Shown: positions 44,754 through 58,166, counted from the first letter of the stretch. The stretch: DNA of 64,000 nucleotides from Tigriopus japonicus (GCA_010645155.1 CM021320.1:6238476-6302475), one strand, 5' to 3'. The notes: generated from the sequence alone by a model not told the origin. Made by a program: numbers and translations.

Positions 44754-45638
44754 ATCTCCAATCCAATTGACCACTTGTAACGTTATTCACAGTTCAATGT
44801 TTCTTTAGGAAAGCTTCTTTTAAAGCTGTCAATCCATTCTCAACATGTTCGTCCACGATTCGAAACACAGCAACAAATGAGACGGATACCAATGTGTCTT
44901 TTTTCCTTACTTTTATTGTTCCAACATTAAGAAAAGTGTCACTTAAACTCTATTACACGTATTTTCCGTTTCGCGTTATCCCAACGTAAAGAGATATTTC
45001 AGGGAGCTTCAAGTTCTCATACTTGCACAAAACAATGTGAGGATGTTATGTGAAAAAAAAATGTTTTACATAAAAAAGACATTTTTGGGAGGGGAAAGAC
45101 TTTTTTTGATCAACATTATTTGGTCGAAAACCACGTATTTTGGCATTTTGGGGATATTCTGCTACAAATGATTGATAATTAGATTTTAAAAAATCAGTTG
45201 TTATTTTTTTTGCAAAACTTGATGTTTTTTACCATATTCGAGTGCAAAGTAATGATCTTTTTAAAAATTAAGTCAGATTTACTGCGCTTGCAAAATTTGG
45301 AAAAGCACTATCATTTACAATGTTTTGTCACTCAATTCCAGAGGGCAGTTTTTAGGTAATTTTCTGGTCCAAAATAAAAACTAAAAAGGTTACGATCAAT
45401 TATGGTCTTCTTGTTACTAGGTCAAGGAACTAAAAGTGGTTTAATTTCAATAATTGATTAAACATCACAGATATTGTTTCTCAAGTCAATTTATTAAGAA
45501 ATATAGCTTTTCACATGAATTGTGAGTTTTGCCTTGTTTTGTAGCCGATTGTGGAGGCATTTTTTGATAAGTTGTTTTTGAATGCCATCAGCCTTTCAAT
45601 AATTTCAATAACGATTAAAAAAACTGTTTGGCTAAATC
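44754..45638. other. Intergenic; dispersed repeat near 45075-45180
   Basis: No gene. Similar to 21560-21660 (GGGGATATT...ACAAATGATT). Confidence 0.45.
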
Positions 45639-45646
45639 CTAATTAT

Positions 45647-46624
45647 TAGGGACAGGAAGTTTAGACGAATAAAACTGTCAAAATAGACGAAAAACGACGA
45701 ATAAAAGTACCTGATTAGACGAATAAAGACGAATAAAATTGCCCGATTAGACGAAAAAAGACGAATAAAAGGCTACATTAGACGAAAAAAGACGAAAAAA
45801 AACTAACTTACACGACAAAAAACTAATGAATTGCCGGTCACGAGGATAAAAAGAGGATTAAAACTGCTGCCCATGAAGTAGACCTAATGTGTGGCCCAAT
45901 AGAGGACATTAAACCAAGCTTGAAAAATTCACCAATAGATGGGAAGGTTGGGCCAGTAAAGAGAAAAGACTAGAGACTCTAGAAAAGACTTGTGAGCTTA
46001 GTGCTTAGTACTTGGCCACTCTTTCACGCCGTCTATTGGCAAATTTTTCAAGCTTGGTTTAAAATCCTCTATTGAGGGGAACAGCTACCCCCTTGTGCAA
46101 AACGGCAAAATCTATAAAATTAACTAACGGAAAAGTGCCAAATGATCAAGAAATGGTCAATGGTCAACCGTCCTTATTTCAACATTTTCAATAGAGTAAT
46201 ATTTAGCAGCAGGTTTGCTGACACATTAGTTGTTTGCATAGTCAGATAGCCTTTCATTCCAATAGTGGTGACCTTTTCTTTCTGCGTCTGTCAGGAAACT
46301 CTACAAGTTAAAATACAAGTGTGGATCATATTTTGCTCGTGCAATAACGCAACTGAAAATCAAACTATTACTTTGGCCCAAGTTTTGGAGTTGAACTTTT
46401 TAAAAAAGTGTCTATTTGCTTTAAAATTTGAGAAAAAAAAACCAAAAAATCAATTTTTTGACTAATTAGACGAAAAAAGTTGAGTGTAATTGACGGATTA
46501 GACGAAAAAAGACGAATAAAATCCAAATTAGACGAATAAATTTATCGCGACGAATAAGAGTAAAAAAGACGAATAAAGACGAAAAAAGACGAATAAGTTT
46601 ATTCGTCTAAAGTTCCTGTCCCTA
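45647..46624. mobile_element. hAT-like non-autonomous element with GACGAATAAA arrays
   Basis: 978 bp. Left end TAGGGACAGGAAGTTTAGAC, right end GTCTAAAGTTCCTGTCCCTA, inverted. Perfect 8-bp duplication CTAATTAT (45639-45646, 46625-46632). Subterminal arrays of GACGAATAAA / GACGAAAAAA face each other at both ends. An internal inverted repeat at about 45894-46079 (CAATAGAGGA...ACCAAGCTTGAAAAATT) looks like another insertion. No transposase. Confidence 0.88.
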
Positions 46625-46632
46625 CTAATTAT

Positions 46633-48850
46633 GATCGAAATGTGATTCATGATGGGCAAATTGTGTCCATGCAAAAAATGAGGTTATATTTAGTTAGTTA
46701 AAAAACGTCATTTTTACCACATAAAAAGTACTTTTTGCCTCCAAAAACACATACTTACCCACTCTTTAGTCGCTACTAATTTGCCATTGTTTTTCCCAAA
46801 AAGATTTTTTTTTGTTCAAATGTCACTTCAAGCAATTTCGTTCACCCGTTATGATATTTGAACAGACAAAAAGTACGAAAGGTTATTGATTTTACTGAAT
46901 TGGGTTGACAAGTGTGAATATCTAGTTTTGACCGTACTACATTTTTCGTTTGTTACTTCAGACAAATTTGTACTTAACGAAACTAGTTTAATGGCGCCCC
47001 GACTTTACGTGAAATGTACACAAAATGCAAAAGTTCTAAAATTTGGAACGGTGGTCGGTTTTCTAAACATTTAGTACTGGGATCAGCCGATTGGCAGACA
47101 GTGCAATGAGGGTATTATCATGGAGAACCAGTCTCTGATTTTACTTCACATTCGTTCTCTACGTACTCAAACCCCATCAACTTGCTGTACGTTGAACTTG
47201 TCTTATCTGTTCCCAAGTTGAGATGGAGGGTTTGTAAATAATGTCAATGTTCCCCGTTCTTTTTGTACTTACCACCAACCTCAACTCTTGGCTGTACGGC
47301 CAAAGTCAAGGACTTCGTCAAAGGAGGACTCGAACTATTGTCATGAAAGACTCGAAAGGGCACTCCGATTTGAGTCGAACTTACTGGGCGAGTTTTTGTT
47401 TCCTACCCAATCTAAAATATAAATAATGACGATAATAAATGACGGAGGTTTAAACTTCAAAAAGGCAAGTGGTAATTACCGGGCAAGTAACGATTCAGTA
47501 AGAGTATATTTATTCATTTCGTGACCATTTGATTCGCAAATAAAAGATGGTGCGTTCTGTTTTGATTGGAGATGAAAATGAATATGTTAGATTTGCCCCC
47601 GCGAAATCGGTCCATTGATAGCGTCGTCTATGGATGAACGTACAAGTAGATCCCACCCCTCCGTTTATTAGAATTTTGAAAAGGGGACCCGGTTGTTTTG
47701 TCTCCAAAGTACTGACATACTTCCTTCGGGAGGTGGATGAATAAGTAAATAAATGCGACTATGCCAACAACTTTTGTTGTTTCCATGGGCCGAATTCGTG
47801 ATAGTATTTCTTCGCAAAAATTGTACAGAAATGATTCGTTAACTTCAATTCCCTGATGGAACATCAATTTCATGTAAATCATCCCAAGAGTACCTTGCTT
47901 TAATGTTATTCTTTCAAAAGCTATTACAACTTTTTTTCTAGAGGACTTTTCTCCAAAAGAGTGGCCAAAATCAGAGTTTTCATGGATATCTAGAAGCGAT
48001 CCGTTCGGAAGAACGAATCATTCAAGCCATTTCAAATTTGCTTCACAATTACAAAAATAGTGATATCGCTTACTATCAGTACTATTTGTATTTTTGTGAT
48101 AAAAACATTAAAATGTACTATTCAGTCTCATGTATCTGAGTGATATGATCTCTTGCTCATTTCACAAACACTTTTTTTAGATATCCTGGGGACAAAGTGA
48201 TTCAAGAGCTCCTGAATTTATCGATTGTCAAGCATCTGGAGAAAGCTCTTGTCCCAGGTTTGCGTAAATGCCCCTTTGTTGGCCAATGATTGAAAGTTCC
48301 ATGTTAAAGCAACCAAGTCTTGAGGGCTGTTTATTCAAAGTCCTCTCAGAAAAGTATCATTAAACTAAACTTTCCTTAGGGATAGTATTACTCATTTGTT
48401 ACAACCTTATGAAATGTTCGAACCTTATTCAACAACGTTTTGGCCTAACTTTCTCTCGAGTCTGATGGGAATTTGGCAGGGCCTTTCTTCTCTTCTTTCT
48501 CGATTGAAAGGTCTCTCTCTCTCTCTCCTGTGAATGGTCGTGGGTGTTCTTGCTGCGGGAATGATTCTCCTGCATGCTCTGCTAGGTCTGCTTTGCAGGA
48601 TTCATGCAGTTGGGCGAAGGATGATTTCCATCATGGCTGCGGAACGAAGAGTGGGAAAGATTGTGTGAATCAAGTTGTGAAACATGTTCGCACAAGGGCT
48701 GGCGTTTCTTGCCCAGGTGGATTTCGGAGTCCACCATGGCTTTCGACGGAAGCCAAAACCAATAAGAAAACATGTATATCTCGGTCATTATTAAGCATTT
48801 CTTGTCTCGTCATCCAAGTATGACCTCACAGCACAAGTATCAACATTATC
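46633..48850. other. Intergenic and likely 5' UTR/promoter of the nicotinic receptor gene; CT repeat near 48513
   Basis: TCTCTCTCTCTCTCTC at about 48512-48528. An open frame at 48473-48823 overlaps the probable leader and has no family motif. Nothing else is supported. Confidence 0.45.
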
Positions 48851-51208
48851 ATGGCGTTATTATTCTCGTTTCAATATTTATCCTGGCTGGTTCTCCTGGG
48901 ACTTCTCTTGATATCAGGTAACCATTCGAAAGAAATACATCACTCCATCATGATTTTGGCATGACCATTAATTGCATTGCATACTAACTATGTTTCTATT
49001 AGGCTCTTGCAACGGTAATCCGGATGCCAAGCGTCTGTACGATGATTTACTTTCGAATTACAACAAGTTAGTCCGTCCGGTGGTGAACGTGACGGATGCC
49101 GTCACGGTTCGTCTCAAGCTGAAACTCTCGCAACTCATTGATGTGAACCTCCGCAATCAGATTATGACCACCAATCTGTGGGTGGAGCAGTTCTGGTACG
49201 ATTACAAGATGCGCTGGAACCCCGAAGAGTACGGTGGAGTGGATATGCTCCACGTGCCCTCCGATCACATCTGGAGGCCAGACATCGTGCTCTACAACAA
49301 GTAGGTGAAAGAACAGGAACATTGAAAGAGACATATTTCTTCAATGGTTTGCTTGTACTTTTAGTGCGGATGGCAACTTTGAGGTGACCTTATCTACCAA
49401 GGCCACGCTGTTCAACACGGGACGAGTGGAATGGCGTCCACCTGCCATTTACCACTCGTCCTGCGAGATGGACGTCGAGTACTTTCCATTTGATGAACAG
49501 ACTTGCGTAATGAAGTTCGGAAGCTGGACTTACGACGGGTTTCAGGTGAGAACAAACGGAAAACAAGAAGGAGAACACCCCAGTTTCAACTGATGGCTAA
49601 AATTACTGTAACATTGAACAGGGATAACCTAGAGCACTATAATAAAATGTTGTTATAGCGCTCTAGGATAACCTATGTAATTGTATTTTTGATACCGAAA
49701 GGGGTCATTGTCTTGTCCAGCATATCATTGAATAAAAGATTTAAAGACAGATCATTTAACAAAAAAACATTCTTGATTGTTTTGTACCTAGGTTGATCTC
49801 CGCCATCAAGAGGAGGAACACGGGTCGAACATCGTGAGCATCGGCGTGGATCTGACCGAGTTCTACATGTCCGTGGAATGGGATATCCTTGCCGTACCTG
49901 CCATTCGAAATGTGAAATTCTATACTTGCTGTGAGGAGCCGTACTTGGACATCACCTTTAACATCACGATGCGACGGAAGACCCTTTTCTACACTGTCAA
50001 TCTGATCATTCCGTGCATGGGCATCTCGTTTCTTACGGTTCTTGTATTCTATTTGCCCTCTGACAGTGGAGAAAAAGTGAGTCTGTCCATCAGCATTCTC
50101 CTGTCACTCACTGTATTCTTCTTGCTACTCGCTGAAATCATTCCACCAACTTCCCTGGTTGTGCCTTTACTCGGAAAATTTGTACTCTTCACCATGATCT
50201 TGGACACTTTCAGGTATGACCAATGCTTTCAACTATGTTCATACGCATTAACTCTGTTCGTGTTTCCATTGCAGTATCTGTGTGACCGTGGTCGTTCTGA
50301 ACGTCCATTTCCGCTCTCCTCAAACCCACACGATGGCCCCTTGGATGCGTCGGGTGTTCATTCATATTCTGCCTCGTCTTCTCGTCATGCAAAGACCCGG
50401 AAATGGTCAGGACGAGATTGACATGTCTGGTGCCTCTTTGACCATGTTGCCTCCCAATCAACAACAACAACAACACACCCATCCCACCAACACTACCGTC
50501 TCATCATCAGCCTCAGCCGCCGCCATGTCTAAACGGAAGAAAAAATCCGCCTCTTGTAGTCGGTCCAAACATCCTCCCTACTCAAGAGCAGTTCCCGGAG
50601 GACACGGCAATAATGGCTCGGGAATGCCGAATCGTCACGCTAATCACGCTCAAACGCTAGACAATGGTCTCAACCATGCCATCCTTGACTTTGATGATGA
50701 GGATGATGAGGATATTCCTCCAGCTCTATTTCCACCGGCGGTCTCACGGCATCGTCTCAATAGTCTCCACATGCATCCTCATCCGGGCATGGGTGCTCTT
50801 GAGTATGATCAGACTGGTTATCCCAATCCCAGCGAGGATGACGACGGCGGTGAAAACGATGAGGACGATCTCTTTCCTTTTGGTATTCCTTGTCAAATTC
50901 ACTCGGGAACGAGTTTGGGCCCGGGTTGCCCGGAGATCTATCGAGCTCTGGATGGAGTTCGATATATTGCCGAGTGCACCAAACGAGAAGAAGACTCGAG
51001 CAAGGTCAAAGAGGACTGGAAGTACGTGGCCATGGTTTTGGATCGCTTGTTTCTTTGGATATTCACAGTTGCAGTCTTGGTCGGTTCGGCTGGGATTATC
51101 CTTCAAGCACCAGCTCTTTATGATACTCGAGGAGCCATTGATGTGGAGCTTTCGGAAATCGAAGCTGCCACAGCCAAACCCAGATCAGAGCGGAAAAATA
51201 TCTTTTAA
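48851..51208 (+). CDS. nAChRalpha: Nicotinic acetylcholine receptor alpha-type subunit, 633 aa
   Basis: Five exons: 48851-48917, 49003-49300, 49365-49545, 49792-50213, 50275-51208, all GT-AG with consistent phases (1902 nt). The start is chosen because it gives a clean signal peptide ([20 protein letters not shown]) spliced in frame to [18 protein letters not shown]. The Cys loop is Cys155-Cys169 ([15 protein letters not shown]). The alpha hallmark vicinal pair is Cys228-Cys229 ([10 protein letters not shown]). TM1 is about 248-269, TM2 277-297 ([20 protein letters not shown], the cation-selective Glu ring), TM3 306-331, TM4 582-600 after [18 protein letters not shown]. The M3-M4 loop is long (~240 aa) with a QQQQQ run and acidic DDEDDED tracts. 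The pattern matches the insect alpha1/alpha2/alpha3 group. It acts as an acetylcholine-gated cation channel at neuronal synapses, as a pentamer with other subunits. Confidence 0.95.
49628..49667. repeat. Small hairpin in receptor intron 3
   Basis: CCTAGAGCACTATAA pairs with TTATAGCGCTCTAGG around a ~10-nt loop. GGATAACCT precedes it and recurs at its right side. It looks like a tiny inverted-repeat insertion. Confidence 0.65.
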
Positions 51209-51483
51209 AGTCTACCGAAAGCAAAAATCCTCAATCTCAAAGGGGATGCTTTTCCGAGTAAGGGGGAATCAACCGATGAAATTGGAAAAAAACAACTCAG
51301 GCTCACTTTCACTGTCTACTGATACTACTGCTCATTTTGCCTGTCAGACGAAAAACATCAGCCAAGCAACGTTGACTTGTTGCTCTGAAAAATACTTTCA
51401 TAACATCCGTACCATCTCAACAGGAACTATGCCAACAATAATGACCTAGAAATACATGTTTTCTTCAAATGCCATCATAAGCG

Positions 51484-51489
51484 TTTATT
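51484..51489 (-). terminator. Polyadenylation signal AATAAA for BRR2
   Basis: Minus-strand AATAAA 66 nt beyond the BRR2 stop codon (51555-51557), between it and the convergent receptor gene. Confidence 0.7.
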
Positions 51490-51554
51490 TCATTATTCCA
51501 TCAGAACCTATCTTACACGTTGTGATCCTTCGTCAAGATCATTTGAGGACAGCC

Positions 51555-54500
51555 TCATTCGCTGTCGGATTTTTCACGACGCCGGGAATGGTCGGCTTCT
51601 TTGATATCGACACTCAATTTATACTCTTGATCGCAACCTAGATAGGAATCCGACATAAAGAACAAGGTATAATTGTACTTTCCAGCTCGAGGGGCCACGA
51701 AGTCCAACTTAAACTTGGCCTTCTGCTGCAAAGTCAACCGCTTGATCGAGAGCAAAGTATTGGTTTTGGGATCACCAATTACCACCCACCAACCTTCTTC
51801 ACGTTTGGTAGGAAAGAATGGAGCAATGATGGGTCCAGTCACTTCATCTTCGCGCTCTAGCTTCACTTCCACATTCACCACATCGCCAGAGTTGAGGTCG
51901 TCCTTGTCCACGATTGAATATGCCATCTCAATGTTGGGGTAGCGATTGCAAAATCGGGCCACATCAGCCATCTCATCTTGGCTCAAAGGTAGTAATTTGT
52001 CGCGATCGATGTCTTCCAACTCGACGATGTCGAACACCGAGTCAATATTGTTGGCCACGCAACGCTCGATGATCTCTTGCGTGAGATGAGGGATCTGTTT
52101 GAGGTAGCTCTCTTTGTTCCACATGGCCTGGGTCACCATTTGCGAGAGCTCCATGGCGGCTATGGCGGGTGCCAACCAACCGTTGGACGAGAGTACGTCC
52201 ACACAAGCTTGAATGAGGCGAATGGCTTTGCCCACGATCATTTCGGCGTCTTGTTGCAACTCGGCAGAGAGCTGAATTCGAGACAAATGGGCCTGGATGA
52301 GGATCTGGGCCTTCACATGGGGGTCATTGAATTTCCCACTGGTCACTTTGTTGGGCAATTTCGTGGAGAGGGTGCGTAAAAGGGCTTCCTCGCCATGACG
52401 CAATGGAATTTCTTCAAACTCCGCCGAACTGGCCACGATTTCGATGAGACCGCGGATCTTGGTCTTACTATTCAAAGACATACTGAATAGTTCAATGGTG
52501 GTATAATTGATGTAGTAGTAGGCGGCGATCATGCCCAAATTCAGAGGTGAAGTGTCCATTTCGTCTTCAATGGCAATGCATTTGGAGTGTTCCAATTCGG
52601 AGAGAGTGCTCTCTACAATTTCAGAGAGATGATCCGAAAGATGGCGATAAGAGATGCCCTGCATGCCGTAATAGTTGGGATTTTGAGTCAACCGTCGATA
52701 GAGCAAGGTCCACGTCAGATAGTCAACGGCATCCTGTTTGTTCTCTATGGTTTTGGTGACGATCTCGGCGTTGAAATGATCATGGAGGCAATGATCCAAA
52801 TGGCTTTCAATCGGCAAAGGCTCATACAGAAACTTCTTGAACATATCTTTCTTCGAGGCTTGACAGAGAAGCACGCATTTGGCGTCCGAATCTTGGCCGG
52901 GGCGGTTGGCTAAGCCAATCATTTGAAGAACGTCGGTGAGTGGATAATCGTGATAGGCATGATGTTTGCCATTATAGTACTGGCTGTCCATGATTACCAC
53001 CAAATAGCATTGGAGGTTGATGGCCCAGCAAAGAGACCGAGAGACGACCAAAACTTGAACAGCTCCGGAATCAAACAAGGATTCAACCAAGTTCTTATCC
53101 GATTTAGACAAACCCTCATGGAGATATCCGACACCTTGGCACAGAGTCTCTTTCAATGTCTTATCAGTCACTTTCTCCACGAAAGATCGAATGTCTTCAA
53201 AGTCAGCATGAAGGAAACAATCTGGCGTGTTCTCGGCCGCAGCAAACGTGAGCAAATCAATGGCTGTCAATCGGGTTTGTTTCCGAGAGGGCACAAAGAC
53301 CACAACAGGTTTCCGTCGGCTGTGCTTCGTGATGGCATTAAATACGGGTCGAGCCATGGCCAAAAGACGAGAGGCGTTGTGATTGATGTTCATCCCTTGG
53401 ATATAAAGCTCCAGGGGAGTGGGGCGTACATTCGGGTGGAAGTTGAACGTGGCATTGGTGCCACAACCCAACCAATTGGCCAAATCCTTGGCATTGGCCA
53501 TCGATGAGCCCACACCTATGATGCGAATGGGTTGCTCCAGTTGAGACGAGATGTACCGCATGCGAGAGCAAACCACTTCCATGATGGGACCCAAAGTCCC
53601 GCCCACCAAATGAATCTCATCGGCCACAAACAACTGCACGTTTTGCACGTTTTTCCTTTGCTTCCAACGACGAGAGAGGACATCCCATTTCTCTGGAGTG
53701 CACACAATGATGTTGCCTTTGGCAATGAGCTTCAAATCGGTGGAGGTCTCTCCTGTCAAGAGGACGGTGCGAACGCCCAGGGGAGAAAATTTGGTGTGCC
53801 ACTCGGCGAATGCGATTTCAGCTACCGATTGCAGAGGAGCCATATAGACGCAGCGGACATCGGTTCGATCCCCACCAAATAATCGCAGCATTGCAAACTC
53901 AATGCACAGAGTCTTGCCTGATCCCGGAGGAGCTCCAATGAGAACATTGTCGTCCGAGTTGTAGAGAATATTAAAAGTCTGAGTTTGAATCGGATTGAAT
54001 TGGACCACTTTGTGCGCGTACAACTTTTCGAAATCTTCATTACGGAGAGCTGTGATCGGAAGAGGCTGCAAGTCCAGCAATTCTGTGGGCGGCAAATTCT
54101 TCTCGGGCAACACCAAGTGTCGGAATGACACGGGCAACACAGTTTCAGATCCGATCCAACGATCAGAAACCACTCGAATGAAGTATTGAGGGGGCAAGGG
54201 CTCAAAAATGGGCACAAACATCTTGAGGGTGTGTTCATCTTGGGCAAAGGCCTTCTTCAGGAGAAAGAACTCGTGATGAAGAACGATCTCGGAGTCCACA
54301 TCCTCTACGAATACCCAAAATCCTTGGCTATGACCGTGAGCTTTGTCATCCCATTGGAAATCTGGAGTGATGGTCAGCTCAATGCTCAGCGTAGAACGGG
54401 TGATGGGTTGAATGTGGCTGATAAGGTCAAGTTTCGGGAACTGATGAATGAACTTATGAATGGCTTTGCCCAACTTGGGCATTCGAATAAGCTCCCCGAT

Positions 54501-57500
54501 TTCGTTGGGACCCAGATCGTAAAATCGCTCAAAAGTGAAGTTCTTCTTCTCGATCTTCTTTATAATGTCCATGGGGATCTTCTTGAATTGTCTCAAAGGT
54601 GACATGGATTGCCACAAACGGCGATCGATCATCTTGCACAACGACAACGTCTTGTCAGCCAATTGGGCCCAACCGTGAACTAAAACGATCTCAAAGATAG
54701 CGCGAATTAATCGACTGGCGGATTGAGTCACAAACACCATGTCGCTCATCAGGGCAAATCCCTCAAATTGCAGATGCGATATGTAAGCCTGCAAAAGAAT
54801 ATTGATCTTGGCCGAGGGTTCTTCCACGCTCTCCTTCACAGGGATGGGCACGCGTTCCATAAGTTTGTGAAGCTCCAGCTTTTCTTCATCACGAACTCCA
54901 ATGTTCTTGAACTCGCCAGAGAGTGAGAAAATTCGGAAGAGTTCGATCTCGCTCAAATTGGGCTTCAGCAACTGATTGAAAGTGAGCATGGTCTCATAGC
55001 TACAATAGTAATGGCTGGCAATGCGGCCAAGTTCAGTGGGTTGCATGGCGCCCGTTTTGCGCTCGTATTTGAGCAAGTTACTTTTTTCCAGCAAGAGAGC
55101 CGCGGTGTGAATCAAACTGGCGCGGAATTTTTCCAACTTCTTGTCATTTTCCACGGCTTCGAACGGGATTCCATACAAGGTAGGATTGCGCATCATCCGC
55201 ACGAAGAGATAAGTATAACCCAGCCAAGTAACCGCATCCTCCATGTTTTGAATAGTGCCCAAGATAAGCTCGGCGTTGAGCATATCCGGGAGTTTGGACA
55301 CCATCTGAGACTCAACGGGTAACTGTTGATTCTGGAGCGACAAGTAGAACTGCAACTCGGAATGGTTCGTCACAAGGATTCCCTCGCCTTTGGTGTCGAA
55401 TTGAGGTCGACCCGCTCGTCCCAACATTTGAAGCACGTCCAGGGCTCCCAATTCGACCCATCGTCCTTTATCCGGGCTATAGATCTGAGTGCCTTTGATG
55501 ATGACCGTGTGAGCGGGTAAATTCACACCCCAAGCCAGAGTTGAGGTGGAGACAAGCACTTGGATATGTCCGTCGGCAAAGAGATCTTCCACTAGACTTC
55601 GATCCACACGATTCATTCCAGCATGATGAATGGCAAAGCCATAGGGCAAAAGATCGCGGAGGTCGGTATTCTTGACTTGCTCGGATTCGGATCGCAACAC
55701 CTCCATGGACACGCCTCCTTCCTTCAAAAAGGCCCCCAATGTGTCTCGCTCGAGACACATGTCCTTCAAAGTTTTGGCCGTCTTGGCCGTTTCTTTGCGA
55801 CTGTGAACAAACACGAGAATCTGGCTCTTGCCCGCTCGAGTCATGACCTTCTTGAAGACGATCTCGTTCATGAGTTGATGTCGCTTCATGGCCTTCTTCT
55901 CGGTGACGCCAATGAATTGCTGCTCCAAGGATACGGGCCGATAACTGTTGTCAAAATAGAACAACCCCGTTTTCTTGTTCACCCGAAGAAAAGTGGCTAC
56001 ATCCTGATAGTTGGGCAAAGTGGCCGAGAGTCCAACCAGTCGAACTTCTTCCTGACTCATCTCCATGTGTCGAATGGTTCTGGCCACGATACTTTCTAGA
56101 ACAGGTCCACGGTCGTCATGGAGCAAGTGGATTTCGTCAAAAATGATGAGGCGCACCAATTGCGTGTAGGTCCGTTCGATGCCTTTGCGGGTGATGATGT
56201 CCCATTTTTCAGGAGTGCACACGATAATTTGAGTCTCTTGAATTTGTTCCTTGGACATTTGGCTATCGCCAGTGAGCTCCCCTACTTTGATATTGAACAC
56301 GGCCAAGCGTTTGGAAAAGCTGCCCACCATTTCTTGAACCAAGGACTTCATGGGGGCGATGTAGATGATCTTGAACTCGTCGCCTCGAATGGCTCCATTG
56401 GGGTCGACATGTTTGCCAATTTCTCGTAACATTGTCAGCAAGGCCACATTCGTTTTACCCGCACCCGTTGGAGCGCAGAGAAGCACGTTCTCGTCACTGT
56501 TCAAGCACGTGTCGCTCAACTTGCTTTGAATGCGATTCAGGGACTTGTAACCTTCAAAGGCCGGTCGAGCATAGGCCGGCAGTTTTTCAATGGCCACATT
56601 CGTCTCGTTCTCGCCCAAAGGCTTGGGTTTCAAGGCCGGAACGTGGACTTCTTCGTAGCCTTTTTCTTGCTTGCGGAAAGAACCTTCGGGCAATTGACAT
56701 CGCTTATTGGCGCGGAAATGCGATCCTTTGGCGAAGGCGAGCTCTTCCAGGTTCAATGTTTGCAAGACTGGCTCGTTCAAAACCTCAACATCTTTCCCGT
56801 TGGCGTTCGGACCGTCACCTTTGCGATCGGAGGCTCGCTTGTCTTTGGCCACTTGAGAATCGGTGGGCATCCCCTCTAACATATCGAGCATCTTGGACAA
56901 GGTCTTGCTCTGTCTCATCTCGGCCATGAGTTTCTCGCGTTCTTCATCATTCTGACACAATTTCAATCGGATGGAATAGACAATCATGTTCTTGTTGGTC
57001 ACCAGCACCTTGATGAAATCGAAGCAATCGTACCCCAAGAGCAACACCAACTTATTTTCACATTCTCGCTTGTCCATGGCGGCATCCAATACTTCGAGCA
57101 CCTCCTTAGATTTCTGCTGAGATACGTTGGCATCGGGAAAATATTTGGCCAACTCTCGCTGGAGCCAATGGGCATCAATATCGGAGGGATGCAAGAGTCC
57201 GCCTTTGCGAGGCGCGTTTCCACTTCGGCGTTCCAGGGTCAAAGCTTCTCGTTCTTCTTTATTGAGACGCAGGCCGCCACTTTCCGAGCCTCGCACATCT
57301 TCACCGCCATCTCCGGTTAAGTCGCTCAAAGGGCCTTCACGATCCTCGCCTTCCAAAGGCCGTCCCGGTTCTATTGCGTCATCCATAGCCTCGTCATCGT
57401 CTTCATCGTCGTCGGAGCCTTCCTCATCCGAGTCCTGGAACTGCACGTTGATTCCGTAGGTCTCATCAATATCATCCCCTCCCGATTTGGCTCCCTGTCC

Positions 57501-58166
57501 CGATTCCGCATCGGCTCGTTCATCCAAGCCAAAATCCGTGATCTTCTTGCCCAAGTTAGTGAGCAAGGCAAACTTGGCCTCGCTCAATGAGACGCCGAGT
57601 AGAGCTTCGGTCTCGACTTTCTTCTCCTTGTCCTTGAGATTGGGCGTTTTAAGCGTCACGAGCACTTCATCCACGGCGCCCGTCAAAATATCCCGAGGTT
57701 GATCGCCCAAAGCCTCTTGAATAAAGCTCAACAGAATCTCATACGTTTGTCGCGTTTCCGCCGTTTTGGGTTGATACAAAGACGAGTCTAAACCCCCACC
57801 CCAATTCTGCCCACCACCGGCCCCGCCCCCTCGACCGGCGCCGCCCCCGTCCAAAGCTAGCACACTCTGCCCGGCCCTCAATCCCATGCCGGAATGATAG
57901 GCTCCGCTGGATTGAGCGGCGGCCTTGCGGGATTTCCCGGCCCGTTTAGCGGCCTTTTCCCGTTCTTTGGCCTTGAGTTCGGTGGGCTGAGTGCGAACGG
58001 CCCGATCGCCCATCTTGGTGCCCACGAGTTTGCCCGTGAGCGAGAGCACCTCGCCCGTGGATTCATCGCGGCCGCGTTTCTCAATGAGTCGCGTGTCGGC
58101 TTGCAAGACCAAGTTGGAATTGGCCTTGTATTCATATTGGAGTGAGCGGGCGGCCGCATCGGCCAT
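51555..58166 (-). CDS. SNRNP200: BRR2 / U5 snRNP 200-kDa RNA helicase, 2203 aa, single exon
   Basis: One uninterrupted frame, start [20 protein letters not shown] as in the family, end near [15 protein letters not shown]-terminal part: [10 protein letters not shown], a Gly-rich insert (about 107-125), [20 protein letters not shown], acidic tract, PWI-like helical region, and [18 protein letters not shown]. Helicase cassette 1: APTGAGKT (565-572), DEIH (677-680), [22 protein letters not shown], then a Sec63 domain ([14 protein letters not shown] onward). Cassette 2: APPGSGKT (1412-1419), DEIH (1516-1519), [11 protein letters not shown], then the second Sec63 domain ([20 protein letters not shown] onward). 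BRR2 unwinds U4/U6 to activate the spliceosome, working in the tri-snRNP with PRP8. Cassette 2 keeps Walker residues but has GSSMANA instead of a SAT motif, as in its catalytically inert counterpart. Length is close to the usual ~2140. No intron, unlike neighbours. Confidence 0.98.
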   Translation of the reverse strand: MADAAARSLQYEYKANSNLVLQADTRLIEKRGRDESTGEVLSLTGKLVGTKMGDRAVRTQPTELKAKEREKAAKRAGKSRKAAAQSSGAYHSGMGLRAGQSVLALDGGGAGRGGGAGGGQNWGGGLDSSLYQPKTAETRQTYEILLSFIQEALGDQPRDILTGAVDEVLVTLKTPNLKDKEKKVETEALLGVSLSEAKFALLTNLGKKITDFGLDERADAESGQGAKSGGDDIDETYGINVQFQDSDEEGSDDDEDDDEAMDDAIEPGRPLEGEDREGPLSDLTGDGGEDVRGSESGGLRLNKEEREALTLERRSGNAPRKGGLLHPSDIDAHWLQRELAKYFPDANVSQQKSKEVLEVLDAAMDKRECENKLVLLLGYDCFDFIKVLVTNKNMIVYSIRLKLCQNDEEREKLMAEMRQSKTLSKMLDMLEGMPTDSQVAKDKRASDRKGDGPNANGKDVEVLNEPVLQTLNLEELAFAKGSHFRANKRCQLPEGSFRKQEKGYEEVHVPALKPKPLGENETNVAIEKLPAYARPAFEGYKSLNRIQSKLSDTCLNSDENVLLCAPTGAGKTNVALLTMLREIGKHVDPNGAIRGDEFKIIYIAPMKSLVQEMVGSFSKRLAVFNIKVGELTGDSQMSKEQIQETQIIVCTPEKWDIITRKGIERTYTQLVRLIIFDEIHLLHDDRGPVLESIVARTIRHMEMSQEEVRLVGLSATLPNYQDVATFLRVNKKTGLFYFDNSYRPVSLEQQFIGVTEKKAMKRHQLMNEIVFKKVMTRAGKSQILVFVHSRKETAKTAKTLKDMCLERDTLGAFLKEGGVSMEVLRSESEQVKNTDLRDLLPYGFAIHHAGMNRVDRSLVEDLFADGHIQVLVSTSTLAWGVNLPAHTVIIKGTQIYSPDKGRWVELGALDVLQMLGRAGRPQFDTKGEGILVTNHSELQFYLSLQNQQLPVESQMVSKLPDMLNAELILGTIQNMEDAVTWLGYTYLFVRMMRNPTLYGIPFEAVENDKKLEKFRASLIHTAALLLEKSNLLKYERKTGAMQPTELGRIASHYYCSYETMLTFNQLLKPNLSEIELFRIFSLSGEFKNIGVRDEEKLELHKLMERVPIPVKESVEEPSAKINILLQAYISHLQFEGFALMSDMVFVTQSASRLIRAIFEIVLVHGWAQLADKTLSLCKMIDRRLWQSMSPLRQFKKIPMDIIKKIEKKNFTFERFYDLGPNEIGELIRMPKLGKAIHKFIHQFPKLDLISHIQPITRSTLSIELTITPDFQWDDKAHGHSQGFWVFVEDVDSEIVLHHEFFLLKKAFAQDEHTLKMFVPIFEPLPPQYFIRVVSDRWIGSETVLPVSFRHLVLPEKNLPPTELLDLQPLPITALRNEDFEKLYAHKVVQFNPIQTQTFNILYNSDDNVLIGAPPGSGKTLCIEFAMLRLFGGDRTDVRCVYMAPLQSVAEIAFAEWHTKFSPLGVRTVLLTGETSTDLKLIAKGNIIVCTPEKWDVLSRRWKQRKNVQNVQLFVADEIHLVGGTLGPIMEVVCSRMRYISSQLEQPIRIIGVGSSMANAKDLANWLGCGTNATFNFHPNVRPTPLELYIQGMNINHNASRLLAMARPVFNAITKHSRRKPVVVFVPSRKQTRLTAIDLLTFAAAENTPDCFLHADFEDIRSFVEKVTDKTLKETLCQGVGYLHEGLSKSDKNLVESLFDSGAVQVLVVSRSLCWAINLQCYLVVIMDSQYYNGKHHAYHDYPLTDVLQMIGLANRPGQDSDAKCVLLCQASKKDMFKKFLYEPLPIESHLDHCLHDHFNAEIVTKTIENKQDAVDYLTWTLLYRRLTQNPNYYGMQGISYRHLSDHLSEIVESTLSELEHSKCIAIEDEMDTSPLNLGMIAAYYYINYTTIELFSMSLNSKTKIRGLIEIVASSAEFEEIPLRHGEEALLRTLSTKLPNKVTSGKFNDPHVKAQILIQAHLSRIQLSAELQQDAEMIVGKAIRLIQACVDVLSSNGWLAPAIAAMELSQMVTQAMWNKESYLKQIPHLTQEIIERCVANNIDSVFDIVELEDIDRDKLLPLSQDEMADVARFCNRYPNIEMAYSIVDKDDLNSGDVVNVEVKLEREDEVTGPIIAPFFPTKREEGWWVVIGDPKTNTLLSIKRLTLQQKAKFKLDFVAPRAGKYNYTLFFMSDSYLGCDQEYKLSVDIKEADHSRRREKSDSE

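Noticed and set aside
48473..48823. 116-aa ORF before the nicotinic receptor
   Set aside because: Overlaps the likely 5' UTR, contains the CT microsatellite, no family motif. The receptor start at 48851 is in another frame.
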